From Candidatus Aminicenantota bacterium (GTDB taxonomy: Bacteria; Acidobacteriota; Aminicenantia; Aminicenantales; Aminicenantaceae), in contig JAGLRY010000167.1 in the NCBI GenBank assembly GCA_023135995.1, positions 1 to 18,018 on the forward strand: a stretch of 18,018 nucleotides of DNA, written 5' to 3'. Of this stretch, positions 8,573-16,200 are shown in pieces. The position numbers and the translations under genes are program-made. Positions within the stretch are counted from its first letter, which is position 1; each line of letters starts with the position of its first letter. The notes below the pieces were generated by a model. It was not told the origin of the DNA and ran no database searches. It saw only the letters and a list, made by a program, of their open reading frames with translations.

Positions 8573-10402
8573 TTAGAATTTTTTGAGTAATTCTAGATAA
8601 TCATAGACCCTGTCTCTCATCTTTTCTCTGGGGACGATCTCATTGATACCCCCCCTCTCGAGATAGAAATCCGGATGATACCATAGAGGGGAGCGGCCCT
8701 TTTTGTCTCGTATTCTCGTTCTTAGATACCCCTCAACGACGCGTGTTCCTGCAAAAGCGATCTCAGCGTTGGGCTCAGCGATATGGATATCTCCTTGGCT
8801 CACATAGCTGGATAGTGAACCGGCCATAGTCGGATCGGCAAGAATGGAGATGTAAGGGACTTTTATTCGGGTGAGTGCCATATTCGTTTTGCCCATCTGC
8901 ATGAGCGATAGTATTCCCTCCTGCATCCTAGCGCCACCCGTCATGGAAACAGAAACGAGAGGGCAGTGTAATTGGTTTGCATAATTCACAGCTCTGACGA
9001 ATTTTTCACCGACAACAGAGCTCAAGCTGCCTCCCCTGAAGCCATACTCAGACACAACCAAGACAATTTCTTGTCCTTTGATTCTTGCCGTACCTATGAT
9101 AAGAGCTTCATGGACTCCTGTTTTTGTGTAGTCTCTCTCGATATCATCCCTGTATCTTTTGATCGTGCCATCATCCGTTTTAAAACTGAAGTTTATGGGA
9201 TCCAAAGGAACAAGGTTTGCATCTCTTTCTTTAAAACTCCCTCTATCGACAAGGTGGCGGATCCATTCATGGGCAGTGGGATAAAATTTGCGATCCGTAC
9301 TTCCGCATTTGGGGCAGATCTTAAATCCCTTCAAATATTTTTTAAACGGTGTGATCTCCCCACATATTTTGCATTCGTAAGACTTTGGATGAGTCTCATC
9401 CGTCGGCCATTCTGTGGGGTGCTCTTCTTCGCCGATTGGAGGTTTTTTTTCTCTTTGAAAAATCTTTTTCACACCTTTTATAATATTCCGAGCAAATCTT
9501 CGTGGTGGTGAGACTTTAGGCTCGATGGGAAGTTCTTGCCATTCCCCATAACTCATGAATCTCCGATATCTTTTGTCGAGGAGGGTTCCGATAGACTCTT
9601 CACCCAATTCATCAAGAGCTTTTTTGATGAAGTACTTGATGTTCTTGGCCGCTGTTTTTTGATCCTTATGGATTCCCTTTTCTGGTTCTCTTATGATGCC
9701 ATCGATGATCTTGAACTCAAGCATATCCTGAGGAGTGGGCTTGAGAAGGCTGGCCATTTCTCTGTGTCTTCTCCGTTTTTCCTCTCGGGATTTTTTGTTG
9801 AAACCCTTTATCAAAATGCCGGCACAGCCTTCGGGAGAGATCACAGAAAAGACCGAATTTTCCAGCATGTATGTGCGATCAGTGACCTGGAGGGAGATTG
9901 CGCCGCCGCTGCCGCCTTCGCCGATGATGATACTCACAGTGGGCACTTTGAGGCCCGCAAGAGTTCGTATGCAGTTGGATATTTTCCAGCATTGGAGAAG
10001 TTCGGCCGACTCCTGAAGGGGATCCCCTCCTGGAGTGTCGATGAGCGTGATCAGAGGTTTTTGATGCTTTTCTGCGAGTTTCATGACCTCCAGTGCGAGT
10101 GAATAGCCCTTGGCTGTTATTGTTGAGAGTATCTTTCGATCTTTTACGGTTCGCCAATTCTGACCAATGACAAAGAGAGGCAAACCATCGAGTTCTGCAT
10201 ACCCTGCGATGATGTTCGGATCATAGGGAAAACCCTCTCTATACTGTTCGAATTTGTCAAATATTTTCGGGATCAGGTCGCGTGCTCTGGGTCTTTCCTT
10301 TTTCCGGACGAGGAGATACCTGTTATAGGCATCGGTTATTTTTTCCGCGCTTTCCGCCTCTGATTTTTTGGGCTTTTTTGGTTCTTTGTGTCGTTCAGTC
10401 AT
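8573..10402 (-). CDS. accAD: Fused acetyl-CoA carboxylase carboxyltransferase, alpha then beta (AccA-AccD)
   Basis: One 609-residue chain carries both halves of the carboxyltransferase that moves the carboxyl group from carboxybiotin to acetyl-CoA to give malonyl-CoA. Residues about 36-290 are AccA-like: KGYSLALEVMKLAEKHQKPLI, TLIDTPGGDP, AGLKVPTVSIIIGEGGSGGA (GEGGSGGA 161-168) and SVISPEGCA (186-194). Residues about 340-609 are AccD-like. They have a zinc ribbon (Cys344, Cys347, Cys363, Cys366), then SMTGGARMQEG (486-496), LADPTMAGSL and IAEPNAEIAFAGTRVVEG. A charged, proline-bearing linker (roughly 295-340) joins them. E. coli has the two halves as separate proteins. In PccB-type enzymes the beta-like half comes first, so this order is reversed. 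The gene follows the winged-helix regulator by 18 bases. The Shine-Dalgarno site is poor, so translational coupling is likely. Biotin carboxylase and carrier genes are not in the window. Confidence 0.93.
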   Translation of the reverse strand: MTERHKEPKKPKKSEAESAEKITDAYNRYLLVRKKERPRARDLIPKIFDKFEQYREGFPYDPNIIAGYAELDGLPLFVIGQNWRTVKDRKILSTITAKGYSLALEVMKLAEKHQKPLITLIDTPGGDPLQESAELLQCWKISNCIRTLAGLKVPTVSIIIGEGGSGGAISLQVTDRTYMLENSVFSVISPEGCAGILIKGFNKKSREEKRRRHREMASLLKPTPQDMLEFKIIDGIIREPEKGIHKDQKTAAKNIKYFIKKALDELGEESIGTLLDKRYRRFMSYGEWQELPIEPKVSPPRRFARNIIKGVKKIFQREKKPPIGEEEHPTEWPTDETHPKSYECKICGEITPFKKYLKGFKICPKCGSTDRKFYPTAHEWIRHLVDRGSFKERDANLVPLDPINFSFKTDDGTIKRYRDDIERDYTKTGVHEALIIGTARIKGQEIVLVVSEYGFRGGSLSSVVGEKFVRAVNYANQLHCPLVSVSMTGGARMQEGILSLMQMGKTNMALTRIKVPYISILADPTMAGSLSSYVSQGDIHIAEPNAEIAFAGTRVVEGYLRTRIRDKKGRSPLWYHPDFYLERGGINEIVPREKMRDRVYDYLELLKKF

Positions 10403-10420
10403 TTTTTCGCACAGGAGACT

Positions 10421-10864
10421 TTAACTTTCCCTGTTTGTCTTGGATGTTTTCTGGGATGGCTTGAACCTGTTTAGCTGGCTCTTCTCCCAAGGATTAGAAA
10501 GGGCAAAAGAAATCCTTCCCTGAAGAGAATGTTCCGGTTGTGGTTTTCCAGTTTTTTTGGGTTGCAGGCGAGGCCAGTAGTATCTTTCGACTTCTTTTTC
10601 GGGAAGATACATCATGGCTTTTTTAAGGAGTGCCTCCAGTTCTTTTTTAAAGGGATAACAGGGATTGAAGCTGAATATTCTCACCTTTCCTCGCAGCCGA
10701 CTGTACAATACTCCATGGCTTTCCAATTTTTTCAGCTGATTCTGGACGGTGTTGAGGTTGAATCGGAAAGTCCGGGCGATCTCTCTTGCGTATCCTTCTC
10801 CATGGGAATAGAGGAAAAACAGGATCTTTTCCTTTTTTTCCGATTCAAAAAGCGGCTCCAGCAT
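10421..10864 (-). CDS. Winged-helix transcriptional regulator upstream of the carboxyltransferase
   Basis: This is a 147-residue protein with an ArsR/MarR-like winged helix in its first 70 residues: a helix KEKILFFLYSHGEG, then YAREIARTFRFNLNTVQNQLKKLESHGVL (helix-turn-helix) and a wing YSRLRGKVRIFSFNP. Residues 70-100 (YPFKKELEALLKKAMMYLP, ERYYW) may help dimerisation. The last 40 residues are basic and low in predicted structure (RLQPKKTGKPQPEHS). No Cys-based metal site or obvious ligand pocket is visible. It is the first gene of a two-gene unit with the AccA-AccD fusion, and a double operator lies directly in front of it. Autoregulation and control of malonyl-CoA supply are therefore the simplest reading (inference). 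It is not recognisably FapR or FadR. The ATG at 10864 has only a weak GGGAT upstream. Confidence 0.83.
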   Translation of the reverse strand: MLEPLFESEKKEKILFFLYSHGEGYAREIARTFRFNLNTVQNQLKKLESHGVLYSRLRGKVRIFSFNPCYPFKKELEALLKKAMMYLPEKEVERYYWPRLQPKKTGKPQPEHSLQGRISFALSNPWEKSQLNRFKPSQKTSKTNRES

Positions 10865-10885
10865 GGCCTATCCCATCAAGTTTTA

Positions 10886-10927
10886 ATGACCGATTCAATT
10901 AGTCATATGACCAATCACGTCGGTCAT
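10886..10927. promoter_or_regulatory. Double operator: two abutting copies of ATGAC-N11-GTCAT
   Basis: ATGAC occurs at 10886-10890 and 10907-10911, and GTCAT at 10902-10906 and 10923-10927. Each pair forms a 21-bp imperfect palindrome, and the two touch end to end with GTCATATGAC at the junction. Copy 1 is symmetric further in (ATT-C-AAT core). Copy 2 extends to ATGACC/GGTCAT. The block starts 22 bases before the regulator's ATG and overlaps the last two bases of the -10 element, so a bound protein would block initiation. Confidence 0.7.
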
Positions 10928-10954
10928 GCTAAAGCATAACAGCGTATATGTCAA
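10926..10954 (-). promoter_or_regulatory. Sigma-70 promoter of the regulator-carboxyltransferase unit
   Basis: The -35 is TTGACA (complement of 10949-10954, 6/6 match), the spacer is 17 bp, and the -10 is TAGCAT (complement of 10926-10931, 4/6). The expected start is near 10919, inside the double operator, which leaves a leader of about 55 bases before the ATG at 10864. Confidence 0.65.
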
Positions 10955-11109
10955 GTGAAACGATCAAATATCACCCATATAGACGTAAAAATCATTGCCC
11001 CGTAAAAAAAGAATAGCAATTTGAGGGTCAAAAAGCAAGGATTCGTGGTCTGTTTGGGGAGCGGACGCCATATAGTGGAATACAGGTGAGATTAAGTTTG
11101 TGACAATTC

Positions 11110-12390
11110 TCAGTCTTTCATACTCTCGAAGACTTCGCTAATGATGCGGACACACTCATCCATCTGTTCCTTGGTGTGTTTGGCAGAGACTGAGAGGCGT
11201 AAGCGAGTCTTGTTCTTCGATACGGCGGGATAGGTGACGACTCCGGTGTAGAGTCCCCTCTCTTGAATGCGTTTGCTGATCTCTCGAAGCCTCAGATCGT
11301 TTCCGGCTATGACAGGGACGACTTGAGACTTGGTGTCCGCGATATCCAGGCCGGCTTCTTGAAGTTTATCATGCATGTAGTGGATATTTTCCCAAAGTTG
11401 GTCCCGTAGTGATTTGTCCTTTTTGTAGATCTCGAGCACCTTGAGGATCCCTGCAGCCGTGTGGGGTGCCATGGTGCAGGAAAAGATGTAGGCACGAGCC
11501 GTCATCCTGAGATAGGTCATGAGCTCTTTTTTCCCAACGACAAACCCTCCGATCGCTCCGAAGGCCTTGCTGAAAGTACCGATCGCAATATCGACCTCAT
11601 CCTCGAGCCCGAAGTGCTCTGCCACTCCCCCGCCCTTCTCTCCGAAGATCAGTGTAGCATGGGCTTCATCCACCAGTATTTTAGCCCCGTACCTTTTGCA
11701 GATGGGGATCAATTCCGGGAGGTTGGCGAGGTCTCCATCCATGCTGTACACACCCTCAATGCAGACAATGACACGCTTTGTTTTCACATTTTTGAGGACT
11801 TTTTCCAGATGGCTGGGATTGTTATGGGCAAAAACTTTGATATCCGCTCCTCCAAGCTGAACACCGTCATAGATGGACGCGTGAGAAAGAATGTCCAACA
11901 CGGCTACATCACCGGGACGTAAGATCGCTGAAAGAACTCCTATATTAGTCCCGTATCCGGTCGGAAAAACGATGGCCATCTCCTTGCTTTTAAGCTGGGA
12001 GATCTCCTCCTCGAGCTGGCGCAGCAACCCCGAGTAGCCACTGAGAAGAGGTGCTGAAACGGCACCCGTGCCATACTCCTCTACGGCTGCTTGCACAGCC
12101 TTCATGACCTCAGGATGATAGCTGAATCCCAGATAGTTGTATGAACAGAAGTTCAGGAATGTTCGGAGGGAATTTGTGTTCCAGTCAAAGACATCAATCT
12201 CAGTTTTTGGACTGGACATAAAGGGCTGGCCATAGATCATGTACTTTTTTTTGAAGGCATCCTCGATCAATTTGTAGAAGTATTCTGAGACCTCAAAGAG
12301 ATCGTCACTCTCAAAATCCTGGAAATCTGCTAAGGTGAAATTATCAGCGTTAAGCTTTTTACCTTCGAAGTCTTTTTTGCTTAGTGCCAT
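11110..12390 (-). CDS. Alpha-oxoamine synthase (serine palmitoyltransferase / AONS-like)
   Basis: This PLP enzyme condenses an amino acid with an acyl-CoA and loses CO2. With the start at 12390 it has 426 residues. Landmarks: NFCSYNYLGFSYHPEV (near 80-95), TGYGTNIG, LSHASIYDG (His170, stacks on PLP), VYSMDGDLANLPEL, LVDEAHA (Asp241) and GTFSKAFGAIGG (Lys275, Schiff base). The SYNYLGF motif and an N-terminal extension of about 75 residues before the core resemble serine palmitoyltransferases more than short BioF enzymes. The product could therefore be 3-ketosphinganine or a related lipid precursor. 8-Amino-7-oxononanoate or 2-amino-3-ketobutyrate synthase remain possible. The start is chosen at 12390 because GGAG (12397-12400) lies six bases before it. 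The ATG at 12420 has no such site and overlaps the predicted -10 element. No biotin genes are nearby. Confidence 0.88.
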   Translation of the reverse strand: MALSKKDFEGKKLNADNFTLADFQDFESDDLFEVSEYFYKLIEDAFKKKYMIYGQPFMSSPKTEIDVFDWNTNSLRTFLNFCSYNYLGFSYHPEVMKAVQAAVEEYGTGAVSAPLLSGYSGLLRQLEEEISQLKSKEMAIVFPTGYGTNIGVLSAILRPGDVAVLDILSHASIYDGVQLGGADIKVFAHNNPSHLEKVLKNVKTKRVIVCIEGVYSMDGDLANLPELIPICKRYGAKILVDEAHATLIFGEKGGGVAEHFGLEDEVDIAIGTFSKAFGAIGGFVVGKKELMTYLRMTARAYIFSCTMAPHTAAGILKVLEIYKKDKSLRDQLWENIHYMHDKLQEAGLDIADTKSQVVPVIAGNDLRLREISKRIQERGLYTGVVTYPAVSKNKTRLRLSVSAKHTKEQMDECVRIISEVFESMKD

Positions 12391-12410
12391 CTTCATCTCC
12401 AAAGATAAAG

Positions 12411-12439
12411 TTTTTATCATTAGTCCAGCCGAATGTCAA
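12411..12439 (-). promoter_or_regulatory. Promoter of the alpha-oxoamine synthase gene
   Basis: On the - strand TTGACA (complement of 12434-12439) is followed after 17 bp by TAAAAA (complement of 12411-12416), preceded by TGA as in an extended -10. The predicted start near 12404 gives a leader of about 14 bases that contains the GGAG site and excludes the ATG at 12420. Confidence 0.55.
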
Positions 12440-12452
12440 TAATCAATAATTA

Positions 12453-12480
12453 CAACCAGGGAATTTTCCACTAATGGTTG
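12453..12480. promoter_or_regulatory. Inverted repeat between divergent promoters
   Basis: CAACCA at 12453-12458 and TGGTTG at 12475-12480 are exact inverted copies separated by 16 bases. The right arm overlaps the -35 of the rightward promoter. A regulator bound here could affect both genes. With 6-bp arms it may also be chance. Confidence 0.3.
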
Positions 12481-12507
12481 ACTCTTGAATTGGGCCTTTG
12501 TTAGAAT
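12478..12507 (+). promoter_or_regulatory. Candidate promoter of the giant enolase-fusion gene
   Basis: TTGACT (12478-12483, 5/6), an 18-bp spacer and TAGAAT (12502-12507, 5/6) fit sigma-70. The transcript would start near 12514, giving a leader of about 185 bases before the GTG at 12700, or 130 before the ATG at 12646. Confidence 0.5.
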
Positions 12508-12688
12508 CAGGATGATGACCGGCTGAGTGGCTCGAATGCTTGAGCAATTGGCTGTTATCACGTGTTTTTAGGTGGAACCACAATAAACGCTCATATGACT
12601 CAAAGAAGCACTCAGGAGCGTGATCACACCCCCTCATTTTCGCCTATGCACCTAGATTTTTCAAAAGGTAAACCTTCTGTGTTTTTGC

Positions 12689-12702
12689 AGGAGGGCTGGG
12701 TG
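12689..12702 (+). promoter_or_regulatory. Ribosome binding site and GTG start of the giant gene
   Basis: AGGAGG at 12689-12694 is followed after five bases (GCTGG) by GTG at 12700-12702. The strength and spacing are identical to the AGGAGG-N5-GTG start of the DUF5694 gene in this window. It makes 12700 the preferred start over the ATG at 12646, which lacks any such site. Confidence 0.6.
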
Positions 12703-13270
12703 ATCGCCAATCACATTCTGGTCTCCTTTCATGTTGCATTTATCTCATCCGTTTTGGCACTCCCCGCAGTGGAAATCCTAAAAGGTGAAGTGCTTAAGTT
12801 TATCTTCCTCAGCCCTGAGACGATTTTCTCGACACTCTTCATGTATATCAGTTTCCACACAGGAATCGCACTACACGAGATGGGACATTTCCTCACAGCG
12901 GCGAAACTCAAAGCACTCAACGACAACTCCCAGGAAGCAGCGGATCGATTACTAAAAGGGAGTGCACTCCAGCGTTTTTTAGGATTGATCCGGATTTTCC
13001 TCCTGGCACCATACGGAAAGGCCATCGGAATTAAACGGGAAGGACTCAATTATTATCCTGATGCACCCTATAACTTTGCTGTTGCTGCTGCGGGTCCACG
13101 TATGAGCCGCAATGTGGCGTTGATCTTTTTGCCCCCGGCAGTGACTTTGTTGGCGACCGGGCTTGTCCTCGATGTGACACTTGCGATCTACGCGGGACGC
13201 CTCTGTCTGGGCATCGGAATCGTTGCGTTTCTTGACCGCCTTTTCGCAGATCCTGGCAAATACAAGGAGT
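12700..13270 (+). other. Domain: M50 (site-2 protease)-like membrane segment
   Basis: This holds about four to six hydrophobic stretches. HEMGH (residues 59-63, 12874-12888) lies in one of them, as the zinc motif HExxH does in M50 proteases. FAVAAAGPRMSRNVAL (126 onwards) fits the family's conserved AGPxxN-type segment, here with Ser-Arg-Asn. FLDRLFADPG places Asp179 where M50 enzymes have their third zinc ligand (LDG). The classic NxxPxxxLDG motif is not intact, so it may be an inactive anchor. Confidence 0.65.
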
Positions 13271-16200
13271 TCCGCGAGCGCGAGCGCCGCGCCAAGGACA
13301 AAGCTGAATCTGTGGTCCGTGGTGACGTTTGGTGGGAGGGCTCGATAGCGGCACGTGGGCGCATGCTCAACTACCGGATCCAGGAGATCACACATCCTCA
13401 ACTGGGATCCGTCAGCGCCCCATGGCAGTTCCGCAACTGCGGCATGGGCGGACGCCACACCGAGAAGGAATACCCCGAGTCGAACATCAGCATGCAGGAG
13501 GCGATGTTCCTGATCCTGGGGGCACGGGACTACCAGGAAGCCCAAGAAATGACCGTGCGGCTCCAGAACCGCCTCAAGGAGATCATCGAAAAGGCGGAGG
13601 GCTGCCGTGTTATGGGCATCGGTCTCGAAGGAGGCATTGCCCCCTACATCGAGCGCAGCACTTATCCCCTGCCCGAGTTCCGGCTGTGGACCATGATGAA
13701 GCAGACCATCGAAGAGTGCGGCTACCGGCCGGGCATCGATGTAGCCATCGCTCTGGACCCAGCCATGTCTGAGCTAGAGATCGCGTACCGCAAGCAGTTC
13801 AAAGTACCCGACAGCGTAGGGATGTACCTGTTCTGGCGCGACAAAACTCTAACCGTGATGAGCCGAGAGGAAGTCCTAGACCTCTACATCAAGGCCATCA
13901 AGGAATACGAGATCCCGATCCTCTCCATCGAGGACGGATTCTCAGAGAACGATTTCGAGGGCTGGGAAAAATTGCTGTCCGCATTGGGCTATCGCATCTT
14001 CGTGATCGGTGACGACCTGGTGACCACGAACGACGCCACGATCGCATTGGCCGCATCCAAGGGACTCATTAACACAGTTCTTATCAAGGCCAATCAGATC
14101 GGATCCCTATATGAGACGATCATCGCCATGCTGGTTGCACTGGGGAAAGGAATGGAGATTGTGGTGTCGCACCGTTCCAAAAGTCCAAACGACGACATGG
14201 AGGCGCAGATCGCACTGGCTGTCAATGCCCTTGGCCTTAAAGCTGGCGGTGGCGCCAACACAGAGCGGTTGATCAAATACCATGCTGTGACAGAACTCAT
14301 GCAGCGCGGCCTGGATGGAAGTGAACGGAATGAGGTGAAGACCGACCAGAGTCCCATAATCCACAAAATATACGCTTACGAAGAACCCACCAATGCGGGT
14401 ATTCCCACTGTGGGTGCGGCGGTCGAATTCTTACTGCCCGATTCAGGTGTGGCATTAAAATTCAGAGGAGCCACACCACTCGGGACATCGGCGGGAGCGG
14501 GTGAGGCTATCCACCTCGTCGATGCTGTGTTTGAGCGTGCGGAGTATCCAGAGGTCATAAACCGGCATCCGGAGCTGTTCGTCGAGCGTGAGCCAGGCGT
14601 ATACGCTTTCGAGGAAAGCATCAAAGAGACGCAAATCAAAGAGCTGAAGGACGACGAGCTTTTAGCACTCTTCGAGCGCGTGCAAAGATATGACGGGAAG
14701 GGATGCCTCAACGCCATTGAAAATATCCGTACAGTTATCGCGCCGGCGTTTGCCAAAAAGATCGTCACTGGGCTCACCCTGAAGGACATCGATCAGATCC
14801 TGCTTTCTCTCGAGCTTCATGTTGCCGAACGCCGGGGTAAGATCAATAATTCAACATCCGTCAACGAGCGCATCCATGTGATGCAACGGAAGCAGAATCT
14901 CGGCATGAACGCTATGCTATCCGTATCTCTTGCGATGGCGCGTGGTTTGGCGCATCTCAAAGGCCAGGATCTCTATGAGATGCTGCGTGAGGAGATGCTC
15001 GCGATCATCGAAAAACTCGCCCAGATGAACAACATCAAGATCGGAGGCAGCAGATTCAATGACTACGTCAACGCCCTGAAGAAAGTGAACCAGGGGCTTG
15101 AAGCACAAGGGAAGAAACTCCACGAAGTGTTGCGCAAATTGACAGGCATCTACAGCGAAGCCTACAGGGAATCCGATGGGGATTTATCCTGGCGTGCTAA
15201 GCACATTCAAGAAGGAGAGAAAGCAACAGTCATAAGTCCCACAACAGATGATGGAGCGGTCGCCGAAGCAGAGCCTCCAACTGTGTCAACTCCTGTTAGA
15301 CCGGGCGCTTTGACCGCAGAAGAAGAGTCCTGGATTGCTGGTGTCAACACCGAGTTGTTCGCTGTCTATCGGGATGAGACGGACAGCGTGACTCGACACA
15401 ATGCCCTGCATAAATACATTAAGATCAAACAAAACATTGCCCGGCGGACCCAGCGCTTCGGGATCGTCAACAACCGAGTATTCATCACGTCCGATCAGAT
15501 GTTTATCCCTTACCTTATCGGTGACACCCTCGTCGTGTTTAACGTTCACGACGGAGTCAGTGAAACCGTACTCACACTCCCACTCCCCAATGGGAAGATA
15601 TTCACAGACGAACTATTGAAGCAGGTGGCTGGAGTCAAGGGTGATCCCATCGACCTGGAGAACGAGCTTTGCTACCTCGAAGCCAGCCGCGCTGTGCCCA
15701 TCCGTGTTGGCAGGATCCGGGATTTTGTCGAATATCTCCGCAACATCAATGAGAGCGCCAACCGCAGCGAGGCCGTGTATGTGCTGCGGAACCTGGTCGC
15801 ACGTTTGAGTTTGTTCTCGTTCAAAAAACAACTAAACGCAAAAAACCTCCAGTCGGAAGTGCACAGCCTGTTCAAGGAACTCAAACGTTTCATAAACTCG
15901 CCTCTCTCCGATCGGCTTCCCTTTCTCGTGCGCATCCTCGTTCGTGATATCGCCGCAGTCGTCACAAGGCCAAAACTTATCGATCGCTTGTGGAACGAAA
16001 CCATCAGTCTTGCGGAGATCCACATACGGGGAAGCGCGATCGTCAACGAACTGCGGCGCAGTACACACCATGCCATGGGCAGACATACCATGAAGCTTGC
16101 TTCAGCCTACTTGACCTATCTGGAAACGGGTGAGACGGAGGACTTAGAAGAAGTGGGAGCTCCCGAGCTGGCACCAGCCGACGAAAAAGCCAGGAAACTC

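Larger units (their letters stand above)
12391..12699. other. Divergent intergenic region
   Basis: About 300 bases separate the condensing-enzyme gene (- strand) from the giant + strand gene. They hold a promoter for each direction with back-to-back -35 elements, an inverted repeat between them, and a long leader for the giant gene. In-frame upstream codons exist after a TGA at 12541-12543, with ATG at 12595 and 12646, but neither ATG has a Shine-Dalgarno site. Confidence 0.6.

Noticed and set aside
12418..12420. ATG at 12420 as the start of the alpha-oxoamine synthase.
   Set aside because: It has no Shine-Dalgarno site and lies in the predicted extended -10. The ATG at 12390 has GGAG at good spacing.
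12443..12637. 64-codon reverse-strand ORF in the divergent intergenic region.
   Set aside because: No ribosome site, no recognisable motif, and it overlaps both predicted promoter regions.
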